This document shows positions 45,516 to 56,388 of a DNA stretch of 64,000 nt, in pieces. Positions within the stretch are counted from its first letter, which is position 1; the number at the start of each line of letters is the position of its first letter. The position numbers were made by a program, and so were the translations under genes. The notes under the pieces were generated by a model. The model saw only the letters and a program-made list of their open reading frames with translations, made no database searches and had not been told where the DNA came from. Source of the DNA: Gilichinskyi gelida (GTDB taxonomy: Bacteria; Acidobacteriota; Thermoanaerobaculia; Gp7-AA8). Location of the stretch: contig JBBPII010000014.1 in assembly GCA_038040385.1 (NCBI GenBank), forward strand, positions 62,001 through 126,000, given 5' to 3'.

Positions 45516-48005
45516 CTACTCCAGCGCCGAGTGCGCGAACGCGCCGATCACGGTGGGCTTGATGTTCCAGATGTCGCGCGCATATTCGGTGATCGTCCGG
45601 TCCGAGGAGAACTTCCCCATCCGGGCGATGTTCAGCAGCGATTTGCGCGACCACTCCGTACGGTCGAGGTAGTTTTCGTCGACGCGGCGCTGGGTGTCGA
45701 TGTACGGCTGGAGGTCGGCGAGGTGGACGTACTCGTCGCGCGCGCTGGTGAGCTTGGCCACGATGGGGCGGAAGATGTCCTTGTCGCCGCGCGAGAAGTG
45801 GCCGGCGGCGATGGTGTCGACCACGCGGCGGATGGCGCGGTTGGCGAGGTACTCCTCGGGGCGGTAAGTCGGCAGCAGCGCCGCCACCTCCTCGGCGCGG
45901 AGCCCGAAGATGAAGATGTTCTCCTCGCCGACCTCGTCGCGGATCTCGATGTTGGCGCCGTCGAGGGTGCCGATGGTCAGCGCGCCGTTGAGGGCGAGCT
46001 TCATGTTGCCCGTCCCCGACGCCTCCTTCCCCGCGGTCGAGATCTGCTCGCTCAGCTCCGCCGCCGGCATGATGGCCTCGGCCAGGGTGACGCGATAGTC
46101 CGGCAGGAACACCACGCGCAGCCACTCCCGCGTCTTCGGATCGGCGTTGACCACCTCGGCCACCGAGTGAATCAGCTTGATGATCAGCTTGGCCTGGAAG
46201 TAACCCGGTGCCGCCTTCCCCGCGAAATAGAACGTTCGCGGCACGAGCGGCATCTCGCCGTCCTCCACGATCTGCCAATAGCGGTGGACGATGTGCAGCA
46301 CGTTGAGGAGCTGCCGCTTGTACTCGTGCATCCGCTTGACTTGCACGTCGAACAGCGACGCGGGATCGACGATGATGCCGGTGATCTCCTTGGTCAAGGC
46401 CGCCAATGCGAGCTTGTTGCGGTCCTTCACCGCATCGAGGCGCTCCAGGAGCGACGCGTCGTCGACGAACAGCTCCAGCCGCCGCAGCTCGTCGAGATCG
46501 CGGATCCAGCCGTCGCCGACGGCCTTGGTGATCAGCGACGCCAGCGAGCGGTTCGCGTGCAGCAGCCAGCGCCGAGGCGTCACGCCGTTCGTCTTGTTGT
46601 TGAAGCGCTCGGGATAGAGGCGGTAGAAATCGGGCGCCAGCGCCGTCTTCACCAGCTCGGAGTGCAGCGCGGCGACGCCGTTGACCGAGTGGCTGCCGGC
46701 CATGGCCAGGTTCGCCATCCGCACGTTGCGCCGCTCGCCGCTCTCGAAGATCGACACCCGCTCCTGCATGGCCGGCTCGCCCGGAAAACGGCGCTCCACT
46801 TCCGCCAGCAGGCGGCGGTTGATCTCGCCGACGATCTGCATGTGGCGCGGCAGCACCCGCTCCATCATGTCCACCGGCCAGCGCTCCAGCGCCTCGGGCA
46901 GCAGGGTGTGATTGGTGTAGCCGCAGGTGGCCACCGTCAGCGCCCATGCCGTTTCCCAGGGAATGTCGTACTCGTCGATGAGGACGCGCATCAGCTCGAC
47001 CACGGCAAGCGCCGGGTGCGTGTCGTTCATCTGGATGGCGACCTTCGACGCGAACTCGTCGAAGCTGTCGTGCGTCTCGCGGTAGCGCTTGATGATGTCG
47101 CGCACCGAACAGGCCACCAGGAAGTACTCCTGCAGCAGGCGCAGCTCGCGCCCGCGATCGATGACGTCCGACGGATAGAGGATCTTCGAGATGGCCTCGG
47201 TGTTGATTTTGTGCTGCACCGCGGCGATGTAGTCGCCGGCATTGAAGATGCCGATGTCGAATTCGTCCGAGGAGCGCGCGGTGAAGAGCCGCAGCACGTT
47301 CACGGTGCGGCCGCCGAAGCCGACGATCGGCATGTCGTACGGCACGCCGACGATCACCTTGTAGTCCACCCACGCCGGTTTGTAGACGCCGCCGATCGTG
47401 GTGTGGGCGAGGCTGCCGTAGACCGGGACGACCACGGCGTCGTCGGAGCGCTCGATCAGCCACGGCGAGCCGCCGTCGTCGAGCCAGTGGTCGGGCTTCT
47501 CGTGCTGGAAGCCGTTGACGAACGTCTGGCGGAAGAGCCCGAACTCGTAGTTGATGCCGTAACCGAAGCCGGGGTAGTCGAGCGAGGCCAACGAGTCGAG
47601 GAAGCAGGCGGCGAGGCGTCCCAGACCGCCGTTGCCGAGGGCGGCGTCGTGCTCGAGCGACTGGAGCTCCTCGAGATCGACTCCCAGCTCGCCGATGATG
47701 GCCTTCGCGTCGTCGTAGAGGCCGAGATTGGTGAGGTTGTTCCCGAGGGCGCGGCCCATGAGGAACTCCATGGAGAGGTAGTAGAGGCGCTTGGCGTCCT
47801 GCTCGCGGTAGCGGCGCTCGCTGTCGCGCATGGCGTCGAGCGCCGGGCGGCGGACGGAAACCGAGAGCGCGTGGAGCCGCTCGCGCATCGTCGCTTCCTG
47901 CCAAACCCGCCCGCGCCCCCATCGCAGGAAAGCCTCGATGCCCTCGCGAAGGTGGACGAAACTATGCGCCGTTCCGGCGGCCTGGGAGGTGGGAGCGGGA
48001 CGCAT
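45516..48005 (-). CDS. glgP: glycogen/alpha-glucan phosphorylase
   Basis: The 829-residue enzyme, of standard length, releases glucose-1-phosphate from alpha-1,4-glucans. Clear blocks are YYLSMEFLMGRALGNNL, AALGNGGLGRLAACFLDS, QMNDTHPALAVVELMR, FNNKTNGVTPRRWL and VKRMHEYKRQLLN. The pyridoxal-phosphate lysine is in GTGNMKLALNGALTIGTLDG (Lys669). The start ATG overlaps the stop of the preceding small gene (TGATG). No glgA, glgB or glgC is near. Confidence 0.93.
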   Translation of the reverse strand: MRPAPTSQAAGTAHSFVHLREGIEAFLRWGRGRVWQEATMRERLHALSVSVRRPALDAMRDSERRYREQDAKRLYYLSMEFLMGRALGNNLTNLGLYDDAKAIIGELGVDLEELQSLEHDAALGNGGLGRLAACFLDSLASLDYPGFGYGINYEFGLFRQTFVNGFQHEKPDHWLDDGGSPWLIERSDDAVVVPVYGSLAHTTIGGVYKPAWVDYKVIVGVPYDMPIVGFGGRTVNVLRLFTARSSDEFDIGIFNAGDYIAAVQHKINTEAISKILYPSDVIDRGRELRLLQEYFLVACSVRDIIKRYRETHDSFDEFASKVAIQMNDTHPALAVVELMRVLIDEYDIPWETAWALTVATCGYTNHTLLPEALERWPVDMMERVLPRHMQIVGEINRRLLAEVERRFPGEPAMQERVSIFESGERRNVRMANLAMAGSHSVNGVAALHSELVKTALAPDFYRLYPERFNNKTNGVTPRRWLLHANRSLASLITKAVGDGWIRDLDELRRLELFVDDASLLERLDAVKDRNKLALAALTKEITGIIVDPASLFDVQVKRMHEYKRQLLNVLHIVHRYWQIVEDGEMPLVPRTFYFAGKAAPGYFQAKLIIKLIHSVAEVVNADPKTREWLRVVFLPDYRVTLAEAIMPAAELSEQISTAGKEASGTGNMKLALNGALTIGTLDGANIEIRDEVGEENIFIFGLRAEEVAALLPTYRPEEYLANRAIRRVVDTIAAGHFSRGDKDIFRPIVAKLTSARDEYVHLADLQPYIDTQRRVDENYLDRTEWSRKSLLNIARMGKFSSDRTITEYARDIWNIKPTVIGAFAHSALE

Positions 48006-48481
48006 CACTTGAAGAAGAGGAGGTAGCCGCTCCCCGCGCGGCACGCGCCGAGGAATGTCTTCGGGTGCTGGGCGCGGATGCGCGTGGCGACGTTCTCCTT
48101 GGACAGATCGGGCGAGGCGACGACCATGTGCTCGATGGCGCCAGTGGTCCGCATGAAGATGAACAGTGTCTTCTCCGCGGCTCCGCGTGGGATTACTCCG
48201 ATCAGCGCGCGGCGGCTCTTCGCCTGCTGCTTCAGCCACGTCGCCGCCTGCGCGTCGCTGACCAGCGTGGCCTCGACGACGTCGTAGGTGTCGGCGGCGG
48301 GCGGGGCGGTGGTTGTCGCTACGGTCGTGGGGACCGGTGCGGGTGTTGGAGCGGGCGCAGGTCGCGGCGCCGGGGTTGGAGCGGGCGGCGGCGATCCCAC
48401 CGGCGCCGGATAGGGCGGCGTCTGCCCGATCGCGGCGCCGGCGAGCAGAACGAAGGCAAGTGAAATCAGGCAATAACGCAT
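48005..48481 (-). CDS. secreted Pro/Ala-rich small protein
   Basis: A 158-residue protein with a signal peptide (CLISLAFVLLAGAAIGQ), a Pro/Ala/Thr-rich linker of about 45 residues and an 85-residue C-terminal domain (YDVVEATLVSDAQAATWLKQ to GSGYLLFFK). The domain is not recognised. It is translationally coupled to glgP by TGATG, but its location outside the cytoplasm argues against direct work with the phosphorylase. Confidence 0.65.
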   Translation of the reverse strand: MRYCLISLAFVLLAGAAIGQTPPYPAPVGSPPPAPTPAPRPAPAPTPAPVPTTVATTTAPPAADTYDVVEATLVSDAQAATWLKQQAKSRRALIGVIPRGAAEKTLFIFMRTTGAIEHMVVASPDLSKENVATRIRAQHPKTFLGACRAGSGYLLFFK

Positions 48482-48520
48482 GACCCGATTCTATCCGAGC
48501 GACGCTACACTCTCACCCGA

Positions 48521-50032
48521 ATGGCGGGGATTGCCGCGGGAGTGTCATTGCGCCGGCTGGCAATCTGCGTCGGCGTCTCGGCCGCCATCCTCCTCATCCC
48601 CGCCACCGCGGGCTTCACACCGACCATTCGCCTCACCGCCGCCATCGGCTTGCTGATGGCGCTGCTCTGGCTGACCGAGGCGATGCCGCTCGGTCTGACG
48701 GCGCTCGCGCCGCTGGTCCTCTTTCCGCTCGCCGGCGTCACCTCCATGGAGAAGGCCGCCGCGCCGTACGCCAACTCCGCGGTGTTCCTCTTCATGGGCG
48801 GCTTCCTGGTGGCGGCGACCTTCGAGCGATGGGGCCTGCACCTCCGCCTGGCGTACTTCGCGCTGCGCCGCATCGGCACGCGGCCGCGCCGCGTGATCCT
48901 GGCGGTCATGCTGGTGACGGGATTCCTGTCGATGTGGATCTCGAACACGGCGACGACGCTGATGATGACGCCGATCGCCATCGCCATCGCCACCGGCCTC
49001 GCCGGCGTGGGACGGTCGGTAACCTCATCGGGCCGCCCCGACAGCGCCGCGCGCGCCGGCGAAGCGATGCTCCTCGGCGTGGCCTACGCCGCCTCCCTCG
49101 GCGGCATCGGCACGCCGATCGGCACGCCGACGAATCTCATCTTCTTCGGCGCGGTGCGGGAGCTGTTCCCCGCGGCGAAGGCCGTCTCGTTCGCGCAGTG
49201 GATGGTCTTCGGCGTCATCTACCTGGTCATCCTCCTGCCGGTCTGCTGGCTGATCGTCATCACCACCAGCCGCGTCGGCAAGGGCGGCACGGTCACCATC
49301 GAGGAGCTGGGCCTCAAACATCCCGGCCCCATGAGCCGCGCCGAGAAAACGGCGCTGGCGCTCTGCTGCGCGACGGCGCTGCTCTGGGTCTTCCGCGCCG
49401 ACATCGAGCTCGGATCGATGCACGTCCCCGGCTGGTCGTCGCTGCTGCCGAATCCGAAGTCGATCAATGACGCGACGGTGGCCGTCATCATGGCTTTCGC
49501 CGCGTTCCTCATCCCGGTCTCGAAAGAGCAGCGCCTGCTGGAGTGGGAGGAGTTCTCGCGCATCCCGTGGGACGTGCTGATCCTCTTCGGCGGCGGCTTC
49601 GCGCTGGCGGACACGCTCGAGTCGAGCGGATTCTCCAAGTGGGCGGGCGCGCGGCTCTCGTTCCTCGGCGGGTGGCCGCCGGTGCTGATGATCATCGTGG
49701 TTTGCATCGTGGTGACCGCGCTGTCGGAGATCGCCTCGAACGTGGCCACGGCGACGACGATGATGCCGATCGCGGCGGCGCTGGCGACGTCCATCGGCGT
49801 GCATCCCTTCATGCTGATGCTGCCGGCGGTGCTCGCCGCCTCGTCGGGATTCATGCTGCCGGTGGCCACGGCGCCGAACACCATCGTCTACGGGACCGGC
49901 TACATCCGCGTACGCGCCATGTCGCGCGCCGGCATCCTGCTGGACCTCGCCGCAGCGGTGGTCATCACCGTCCTGATGTTCACGGTGATTCCGTGGGTGC
50001 TGGAGATCAACCTGCTGCAGCCGCTGAAGTGA
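48521..50032 (+). CDS. DASS/SLC13-family anion:Na+ symporter
   Basis: A 503-residue transporter with 11-12 helices. The two substrate-site SNT-type motifs are present: ISNTATTLMMTPIA near residue 145 and IASNVATATTMMPIA near 410. They identify the divalent-anion:Na+ symporter family, which moves C4-dicarboxylates, citrate or sulfate. No Shine-Dalgarno is seen at ATG 48521; a -10-like TACACT lies nine bases upstream, so a leaderless mRNA is possible. Its 3' end overlaps a convergent small membrane gene by 26 bases. Confidence 0.88.
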   Translation: MAGIAAGVSLRRLAICVGVSAAILLIPATAGFTPTIRLTAAIGLLMALLWLTEAMPLGLTALAPLVLFPLAGVTSMEKAAAPYANSAVFLFMGGFLVAATFERWGLHLRLAYFALRRIGTRPRRVILAVMLVTGFLSMWISNTATTLMMTPIAIAIATGLAGVGRSVTSSGRPDSAARAGEAMLLGVAYAASLGGIGTPIGTPTNLIFFGAVRELFPAAKAVSFAQWMVFGVIYLVILLPVCWLIVITTSRVGKGGTVTIEELGLKHPGPMSRAEKTALALCCATALLWVFRADIELGSMHVPGWSSLLPNPKSINDATVAVIMAFAAFLIPVSKEQRLLEWEEFSRIPWDVLILFGGGFALADTLESSGFSKWAGARLSFLGGWPPVLMIIVVCIVVTALSEIASNVATATTMMPIAAALATSIGVHPFMLMLPAVLAASSGFMLPVATAPNTIVYGTGYIRVRAMSRAGILLDLAAAVVITVLMFTVIPWVLEINLLQPLK

Positions 50033-50416
50033 TCAGAAAAACATAGATGCCGGCCGTGATGACGCCCGAGAGCGTCACGGTCCAGAGCAGCCAGTCGAAG
50101 CCATACCGGCGGCGATACTGGCGAACGAGATTCACGATCCCACCGATCCGCAAGGTGCTCGCGCCCAACGTGCCGAGCGATGCCGTGCGCACCTCCTTCG
50201 GCAGCCTGAAATAGAACGCCATCAGCGACGTCCAGCAGAGCAGCGGACCTGCGATGATCAGCCAGCAGCCGGGAAGGTGGGCAAACTCGATGAGCGCGCG
50301 AGGGTTCCTGCGAAATCCTTCGAACAGCGTGATGCCGACGAACGGGATGAAGAAGGCGGCGATGAAGAGCGCGATGACGACGTAAGCGATGACGCGGATC
50401 GCCCGTTCGAATGCGG

Positions 50417-50420
<4 letters not shown>
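50007..50420 (-). CDS. small membrane protein downstream of kbl
   Basis: A 137-residue protein with about four hydrophobic segments (VIAYVVIALFIAAFFIPFVG, GCWLIIAGPLLCWTSLMAFYF, the LGASTLRIGGIVNLV region and LLWTVTLSGVITAGIYVFLI). No family is recognised. Its ATG overlaps the kbl stop (ATGA), so it belongs to the cdo-kbl operon. Confidence 0.65.
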
Positions 50421-51603
<1,183 letters not shown>

Positions 51604-51604
<1 letters not shown>

Positions 51605-52236
51605 CACTCGTTGTTGTACTTCAGCTCCCGGCGAAAACACCGCTGGCCTTCGATGTCGAACACCACACACGAGTCGATGGGGCGGGAGTAGACGTGCATG
51701 CTGACGGCGCGCTCGTTCCACTCGTCGAGGTTCTTGATGCGGTGGATGGTCTGGGTCTTGTCGACGGTGTTCAGCGGACCGCCCGGGACGCAGAGCTCCG
51801 TACCGAGATGCTTCATCTCGATGCGGGTGGCGCCGGCGAGGCAGTCCATCCCCACCACCTGCTGGTTCTCGGGACGGTTACAGTCGATCTTGCGGAAGTT
51901 TTCCACCACCAGCTTCCCCTCGATCATGGTCATCCATCCGAGCTGCCCGTTGTGGGTGTGCAGCGGCGTGACCGCGCCGATTGGCCAGCAGATCACCATC
52001 ACCTCGATCATCTCGTTTCGGAAGACTTTGTTGCGGGTGTGGCGGTCGGGGAGCCACTGCTTGAAGCGCTCGAGATCGGCGGCGTCGATCCCGTAGGTGC
52101 AGAGGTAATCGTAGATCGTCTGCTTGGTGATCACGCCGCGCGAGAGCTCGCGAACGCCGTCGACGAACTGTTCGACTGGCACGGGCGCGGGCGCGTAGAT
52201 CAAGGGGGGGGCGGCTACCGACTTCTGCATGTCCAT
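51604..52236 (-). CDS. cysteine dioxygenase family protein (type I)
   Basis: A 210-residue cupin. The iron ligands H93 and H95 lie in TPLHTHNGQLGWMTMIEGKL, and the third is H165 in TQTIHRIKN, as in cysteine dioxygenases that convert cysteine to cysteine sulfinate. EVMVICWPIGAVTPLHTHNG is typical of bacterial CDO. It leads an operon with kbl and a membrane protein. Substrate specificity (cysteine versus 3-mercaptopropionate or another thiol) is not certain. Confidence 0.82.
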
Positions 52237-52321
52237 CGTGCGGCTCCTGCGATCGTCGGAACTATAGTCCGCGCCGTCACTTCGAGCAATTTCCGAGCCG
52301 CCATGCTAGTCTCCGCGCGCC

Positions 52322-53611
52322 ATGAAAAACCTCGCCGTCATCGGCGCACAATGGGGCGATGAGGGCAAGGGAAAAATCGTCGATCTCCTCTGCGAGGACT
52401 TCGATGTGGTGGCCCGTTACCAGGGCGGCCACAACGCTGGCCACACCGTCAAATTCGGGGAAAAACACTTCTCGCTGAGGCTCATCCCCTCCGGCATTCT
52501 CCACCCCGGCAAGCTCTGCATTCTCGGCAACGGAATGGTCATCGATCCCGAGGCCCTGCTCGAGGAGATTGAACAGCTCCGCGGCCTCGGCGTGGCCATC
52601 GACAGCAACCTCAAGATCAGCGACACCGCGCACGTCATCCTCCCCTACCACCGCGCGCTCGACCTGGCGCGCGAGGAGGCGGCCGGGGCGGCAAAGATCG
52701 GCACCACCGGCCGCGGCATCGGCCCGGCGTACGAGACCAAGGTCAGCCGCTACGGGATTCGCGTCGGCGACCTGCTCGATCCCGACTTGCTGCGCGACAA
52801 GATCGAGTTCGCATGCGCGGAGAAGAACCCGGTTCTGCAGGGCGTCTATGGCAAGCCGGCGTTCGATCCGAAGAAACTCTACGACGACTACACGCGCTTC
52901 GGTGAAGTGCTCGCCGACCGCATCACCAACGGCACGGTGCTGATCAACGATCTAATCCGCGCCGGCAAGCGCGTGATGTTCGAAGGGGCGCAGGGGACGC
53001 TGCTGGACATCGACCACGGCACGTACCCGTTCGTGACCTCGTCCAACACCGTGGTCGGCGGAATCTGCACCGGGCTGGGGGTCGCGCCGAAGCACATCCA
53101 CCGCGTGGCCGGCGTGGCGAAGGCGTACACCACGCGCGTCGGCGGCGGCGCGTTTCCCACGGAGCTCGACGGCGCGCACGGCGAGCATCTGCGCAAGCGC
53201 GGCAACGAGTTCGGGACCGTGACCGGACGCCCCCGCCGCACCGGCTGGCTGGACCTTGCCGTGCTGCGGACGGCGGCGATGCTCAACGGGATCGACGCCG
53301 TCGCGCTGACGAAGATCGACGTCCTCGACGAGTTCGAGGAGATCCCGGTTTGCACCGAGTACAGCGTGCGCGGCGAGCGCTGGCGGACGTTCCCGGCATT
53401 TGCCGTCGCCCATCACGACTTCAAGCCCGTCTACCGGACGTTCAAGGGGTGGAAGTCGCCGACGGTGGGGATCACGTCGTATGACGATCTCCCCGCCGCG
53501 GCGAAGGACTACATCGCGTTCATCGCGGACGAGATGGAGTGCGCGATCGAGATCATTTCGACGGGACCGCGGCGGGAGGAGACGATCGTAGGCGGGCATA
53601 CATTCGCTTGA
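52322..53611 (+). CDS. purA: adenylosuccinate synthetase
   Basis: The 429-residue enzyme makes adenylosuccinate from IMP, aspartate and GTP in AMP biosynthesis. It begins VIGAQWGDEGKGKIVDLL and has QGGHNAGHTV, GTTGRGIGPAYETK, FEGAQGTLLDIDHGTYPFVT and the C-terminal ISTGPRREETI block. All active-site signatures are intact. It is transcribed alone, divergent from the cdo operon, and overlaps the convergent phospholipase-like gene by 59 bases at its end. Confidence 0.95.
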   Translation: MKNLAVIGAQWGDEGKGKIVDLLCEDFDVVARYQGGHNAGHTVKFGEKHFSLRLIPSGILHPGKLCILGNGMVIDPEALLEEIEQLRGLGVAIDSNLKISDTAHVILPYHRALDLAREEAAGAAKIGTTGRGIGPAYETKVSRYGIRVGDLLDPDLLRDKIEFACAEKNPVLQGVYGKPAFDPKKLYDDYTRFGEVLADRITNGTVLINDLIRAGKRVMFEGAQGTLLDIDHGTYPFVTSSNTVVGGICTGLGVAPKHIHRVAGVAKAYTTRVGGGAFPTELDGAHGEHLRKRGNEFGTVTGRPRRTGWLDLAVLRTAAMLNGIDAVALTKIDVLDEFEEIPVCTEYSVRGERWRTFPAFAVAHHDFKPVYRTFKGWKSPTVGITSYDDLPAAAKDYIAFIADEMECAIEIISTGPRREETIVGGHTFA

Positions 53612-55133
53612 GTAAGTCTGTTACGACGCGAACGATCGGAATCAGTTGAGGCCACTCTTTTGCGATGACCATCTCAGCGGCCAAAGTCACAAATCGGTCG
53701 CCAACGAACTTCCCGTCTTCGGTCACCGTGTTCGCATGTTGTAGGCCGGCCGAGAGATTAACAACGCTGAGGCCGTAGGTCACGGAGCCACCGCCTTCAA
53801 ACCGCCAGCGACGTGATCCCGCACCATGCCTGTACTGCCGCACAGCCAGATCCACACCCCAGGTCGTTCCTTCATATCGTGTCCGATACCGACCCTCACT
53901 CGCGATTCCCCAAGCGGTGTATCGGCTTCCTCGAGTAAACGTAGGACCCAGCCAGATCAGATGCACGTTATCGCCGTCTGGATAAGGAGCTCCCGTTTCG
54001 TCGACGAGCGCACCCTTCGGGTCACTCGCACTGCTGAGGAAAAGCAGGTCCGTGTCGATGCGCCAATCGTGAGACTCCAGCCCTCTCGCTGCTTTCGTTC
54101 GAACACCAGCGCCCGATAGCCGGTACGACAGGTCTTTCAACTTGAGATCAGAGTCGAGATCAAAACGACCGAGCCAATCGGAGGAGGAGGAGTCGCAAGT
54201 ACGGACGCGCTCGAGTGATCTGTCGGCTGAGATGAGTCGGACGCCTCCCTGGACAGCGTGAAACTCGAGAAAGTTCGGCTCCAACTTATCGTCAAACCCT
54301 TTTTTTGATGGAGACCACCGTGGCGAAAAGCATGCTTGCAACCAATCGACGGCCGTTTTCGTCGAGGCGGCAAGAACTTCTCGGATCGAAAGCATCGAAA
54401 TGAGCGCCAGGAAGACTTTCTCCTCACCAGCAAGGCGCAGCCGGCCGTCGCCATAGAAGTGCACCTTTTTCTTCAAACGCGCGGCCTCGAATTCCAGCCA
54501 CTCGTCCGGGAATTGCTCGCGCAAGCTCGGGATGACTCCAGTTTGCTCGATACGAGCCGGGAACAATAAGAAATCACCACCGCGTGCGTTGAAGTAGTCG
54601 TGGAGAGATCCCGCGGCGACGTCGTGCATCCCCTTCCGTGGGGTGACCACATGTCCAGGAGCAAAAAAATCCTGCAGATAGTGCAGTGCCATCGCCTCAG
54701 CGTAGAGCGCGGCGGGGAAGCAATGGTCCCGAGCCGCCGCAAGAGCGATCGCGTGGTACTCCGCCCACTCATCAAGCGCGAGTCGTTGAAAATGATCGAC
54801 GTTTCGATGTTTGGCCCAAAGCACCTTGATCGATGCCTGCCAACGATCTCTGCCGTCATAATTCCGGTTCGCTTCGCCCGGGTCCAGGAGGTCGTCCGCG
54901 GGCGTGGTAAACCAATCCACTGCCTCTGTGATGGCGCCGAAGGAGTGATCTGAACGACCGGCAAAGGTGCGGGCCATGTCCGCCATCGATGGGTCGACAC
55001 TCCCGACGGGAGCGGCCTTTAGAGCTGCAAGCAACGCTCTATTCGACAGTTCCTTGTGTTCGACTCCCTCGAAAGCGTCCGCCCGAGGAACGAGAAACGT
55101 GACAACGACCGAGACTGCCAGCAGGAGCCGCAC
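53553..55133 (-). CDS. secreted protein resembling Zn-dependent phospholipase C / P1 nuclease
   Basis: The 526-residue protein starts at GTG with a good GGAGG site and has a signal peptide (RLLLAVSVVVTFLVPRADAF). The first 250 residues hold candidate zinc ligands: H at EGVEHKELSNRA, then the helix DHCFPAALYAEAMALHYLQDFFAPGHV, similar to the HYxxDxxxPxH motif of zinc-dependent phospholipase C. The second half has beta-strand patterns (YRLSGAGVRTKAA, LIWLGPTFTRGSRY) that could form a barrel. The DNA looks less GC-rich than its neighbours, hinting at transfer. It overlaps the end of purA by 59 bases. Confidence 0.55.
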   Translation of the reverse strand: MRLLLAVSVVVTFLVPRADAFEGVEHKELSNRALLAALKAAPVGSVDPSMADMARTFAGRSDHSFGAITEAVDWFTTPADDLLDPGEANRNYDGRDRWQASIKVLWAKHRNVDHFQRLALDEWAEYHAIALAAARDHCFPAALYAEAMALHYLQDFFAPGHVVTPRKGMHDVAAGSLHDYFNARGGDFLLFPARIEQTGVIPSLREQFPDEWLEFEAARLKKKVHFYGDGRLRLAGEEKVFLALISMLSIREVLAASTKTAVDWLQACFSPRWSPSKKGFDDKLEPNFLEFHAVQGGVRLISADRSLERVRTCDSSSSDWLGRFDLDSDLKLKDLSYRLSGAGVRTKAARGLESHDWRIDTDLLFLSSASDPKGALVDETGAPYPDGDNVHLIWLGPTFTRGSRYTAWGIASEGRYRTRYEGTTWGVDLAVRQYRHGAGSRRWRFEGGGSVTYGLSVVNLSAGLQHANTVTEDGKFVGDRFVTLAAEMVIAKEWPQLIPIVRVVTDLLKRMYARLRSSPPAAVPSK

Positions 55134-55184
55134 GGTTGTTCCTCCGTCTCTTTTTGGAATTGGTAGACGGACTATAACCGTGAA

Positions 55185-55604
55185 TTACGGCCGCCTCAGC
55201 GCTTTTCCGCCGAGCACCCGGTACAGCACCGCCGTCCCCAGCCCCCACGCCGCGTTGACCGCCAGGCCCACGGCGAGGAGCGTTGCCTTGTTGCCGGTGA
55301 CCGGGATGTGGCGGAGGGGAACGATGATGAACGCGGCGACCAGCGTCGGCAGGATTGCTCCGAAGATCGCGGACAGGAGGTAGAACGCCTTCGCCCGGCC
55401 GATCGCGGCAATCATCACGATGCCCCACACCCCGCCCCAGAACGCGAGCGAGACGACGCTCGGCACGCCGAACGGCGGCACCGGCTTCATGGCGTACGGC
55501 ATCCGTTCGGTCACGCCGGCGAGGTGCAGAAGCCAGAGTGCCGGCTGGTGAAAGACGAGCGTGGCGAGGAAACCGGCGAGGAACGCGAGCAGCCACTTCT
55601 TCAT
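55185..55604 (-). CDS. small multi-pass membrane protein
   Basis: A 139-residue protein with four hydrophobic helices (WLLAFLAGFLATLVF, SVVSLAFWGGVWGIVMIAAIG, AFYLLSAIFGAILPTLVAAF, LLAVGLAVNAAWGLGTAVLY). The family is not recognised. It is 11 bases downstream of the monooxygenase-like gene, so the two may be co-transcribed. Confidence 0.65.
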   Translation of the reverse strand: MKKWLLAFLAGFLATLVFHQPALWLLHLAGVTERMPYAMKPVPPFGVPSVVSLAFWGGVWGIVMIAAIGRAKAFYLLSAIFGAILPTLVAAFIIVPLRHIPVTGNKATLLAVGLAVNAAWGLGTAVLYRVLGGKALRRP

Positions 55605-55615
55605 GGCCGGCGATT

Positions 55616-55963
55616 CTACTCGCGCACGCGCTCCACTTCGAGAATGGAGATGCCGCTCTTCTCCACCAGCGCCTGCATCTCATCCCAGATCGTCCGGATC
55701 TCGGCCGGCGCGTGGTCGGGGATCTCGGCATCCTTCCAGGTGAAGACCTCGATGAGCGTCGAGCCGGCGCGGTAAAGGTGGCGCGGGTCGGAGGTCGCCA
55801 GCTCGAGGCGGCGAACGGTGTCCCAATGCTTGGTCAGGACCTGCGCGAGCCGCGCTTCGCTCCCTTTCTTCGCGCGGTAGGTCACCATCACTGTCTCGGG
55901 CTCAGCGGCGTGGGCGGCGAGGGCGGCAAAAACGAGGAGGAGGGCGATTGCTGTTCTTGTCAT
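55616..55963 (-). CDS. secreted small protein with antibiotic-monooxygenase-like fold
   Basis: A 115-residue protein with a signal peptide (RTAIALLLVFAALAAHA). The mature part (VMVTYRAKKGSEARLAQVL and HLYRAGSTLIEVFTWKDAE) has the length and strand-helix pattern of dimeric alpha-beta barrel (ABM-type) proteins. The start at ATG 55963 is preferred over an in-frame TTG at 55972. A periplasmic or extracellular location is unusual for this fold. The assignment is tentative. Confidence 0.55.
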   Translation of the reverse strand: MTRTAIALLLVFAALAAHAAEPETVMVTYRAKKGSEARLAQVLTKHWDTVRRLELATSDPRHLYRAGSTLIEVFTWKDAEIPDHAPAEIRTIWDEMQALVEKSGISILEVERVRE

Positions 55964-56016
55964 GACCGCCAAGGTAGGCCGGCGAGCGGGAAAGCGCTTC
56001 TTCGATCTTGCGAATC

Positions 56017-56388
56017 TCAGGAGCTGTTGAATCGCGTGGTGAAGTGAAAGCGGTAGCGGACCGGTTTCCCGTCAAGCGTCGCCGGCTTGAAGCGCCACTG
56101 GCGCAGGGCTTTCTCCGACGCGTCGAAGAAGTCGCGCTCGCCCCTGACGGGACAGATCTCGACCACCCGGCCGGTCTCGTCGACGATGGCGTCCATCTCC
56201 ACGGTGTGAATGCCGGCAGTGCGGTAAGGCGTCTTGGGCGGCTCCATGTGGATGGCAACCGCCCGCACGATGCCGGGCGTGTCGGGCCCGGCTACTTCGG
56301 GATGGCACGAAGCTGCCGGCGTCACCTCCGGTTGCGGAGCGGGCGTGGCGCAGGCGGCGAGCAGGAGGGCGGCAACGAAGACGCGCAT
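56017..56388 (-). CDS. lipoprotein with TonB C-terminal-like domain
   Basis: A 123-residue protein with a lipobox LLAAC at about residues 9-13. After a Pro-rich spacer comes a domain like the TonB C-terminus: VEMDAIVDETGRVVEI, FFDASEKALRQWRFKPATLDGKPV and YRFHFTTRF. TonB-type domains of this kind occur as periplasmic modules of unknown role apart from energy transduction. Its ATG overlaps the upstream stop (TGATG), tying it to the uxs gene. Confidence 0.72.
   Translation of the reverse strand: MRVFVAALLLAACATPAPQPEVTPAASCHPEVAGPDTPGIVRAVAIHMEPPKTPYRTAGIHTVEMDAIVDETGRVVEICPVRGERDFFDASEKALRQWRFKPATLDGKPVRYRFHFTTRFNSS

Noticed and set aside
45430..47922. 830-codon minus-strand frame over glgP
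   Set aside because: Same strand but wrong frame; the true glycogen phosphorylase with all motifs is in the other frame.
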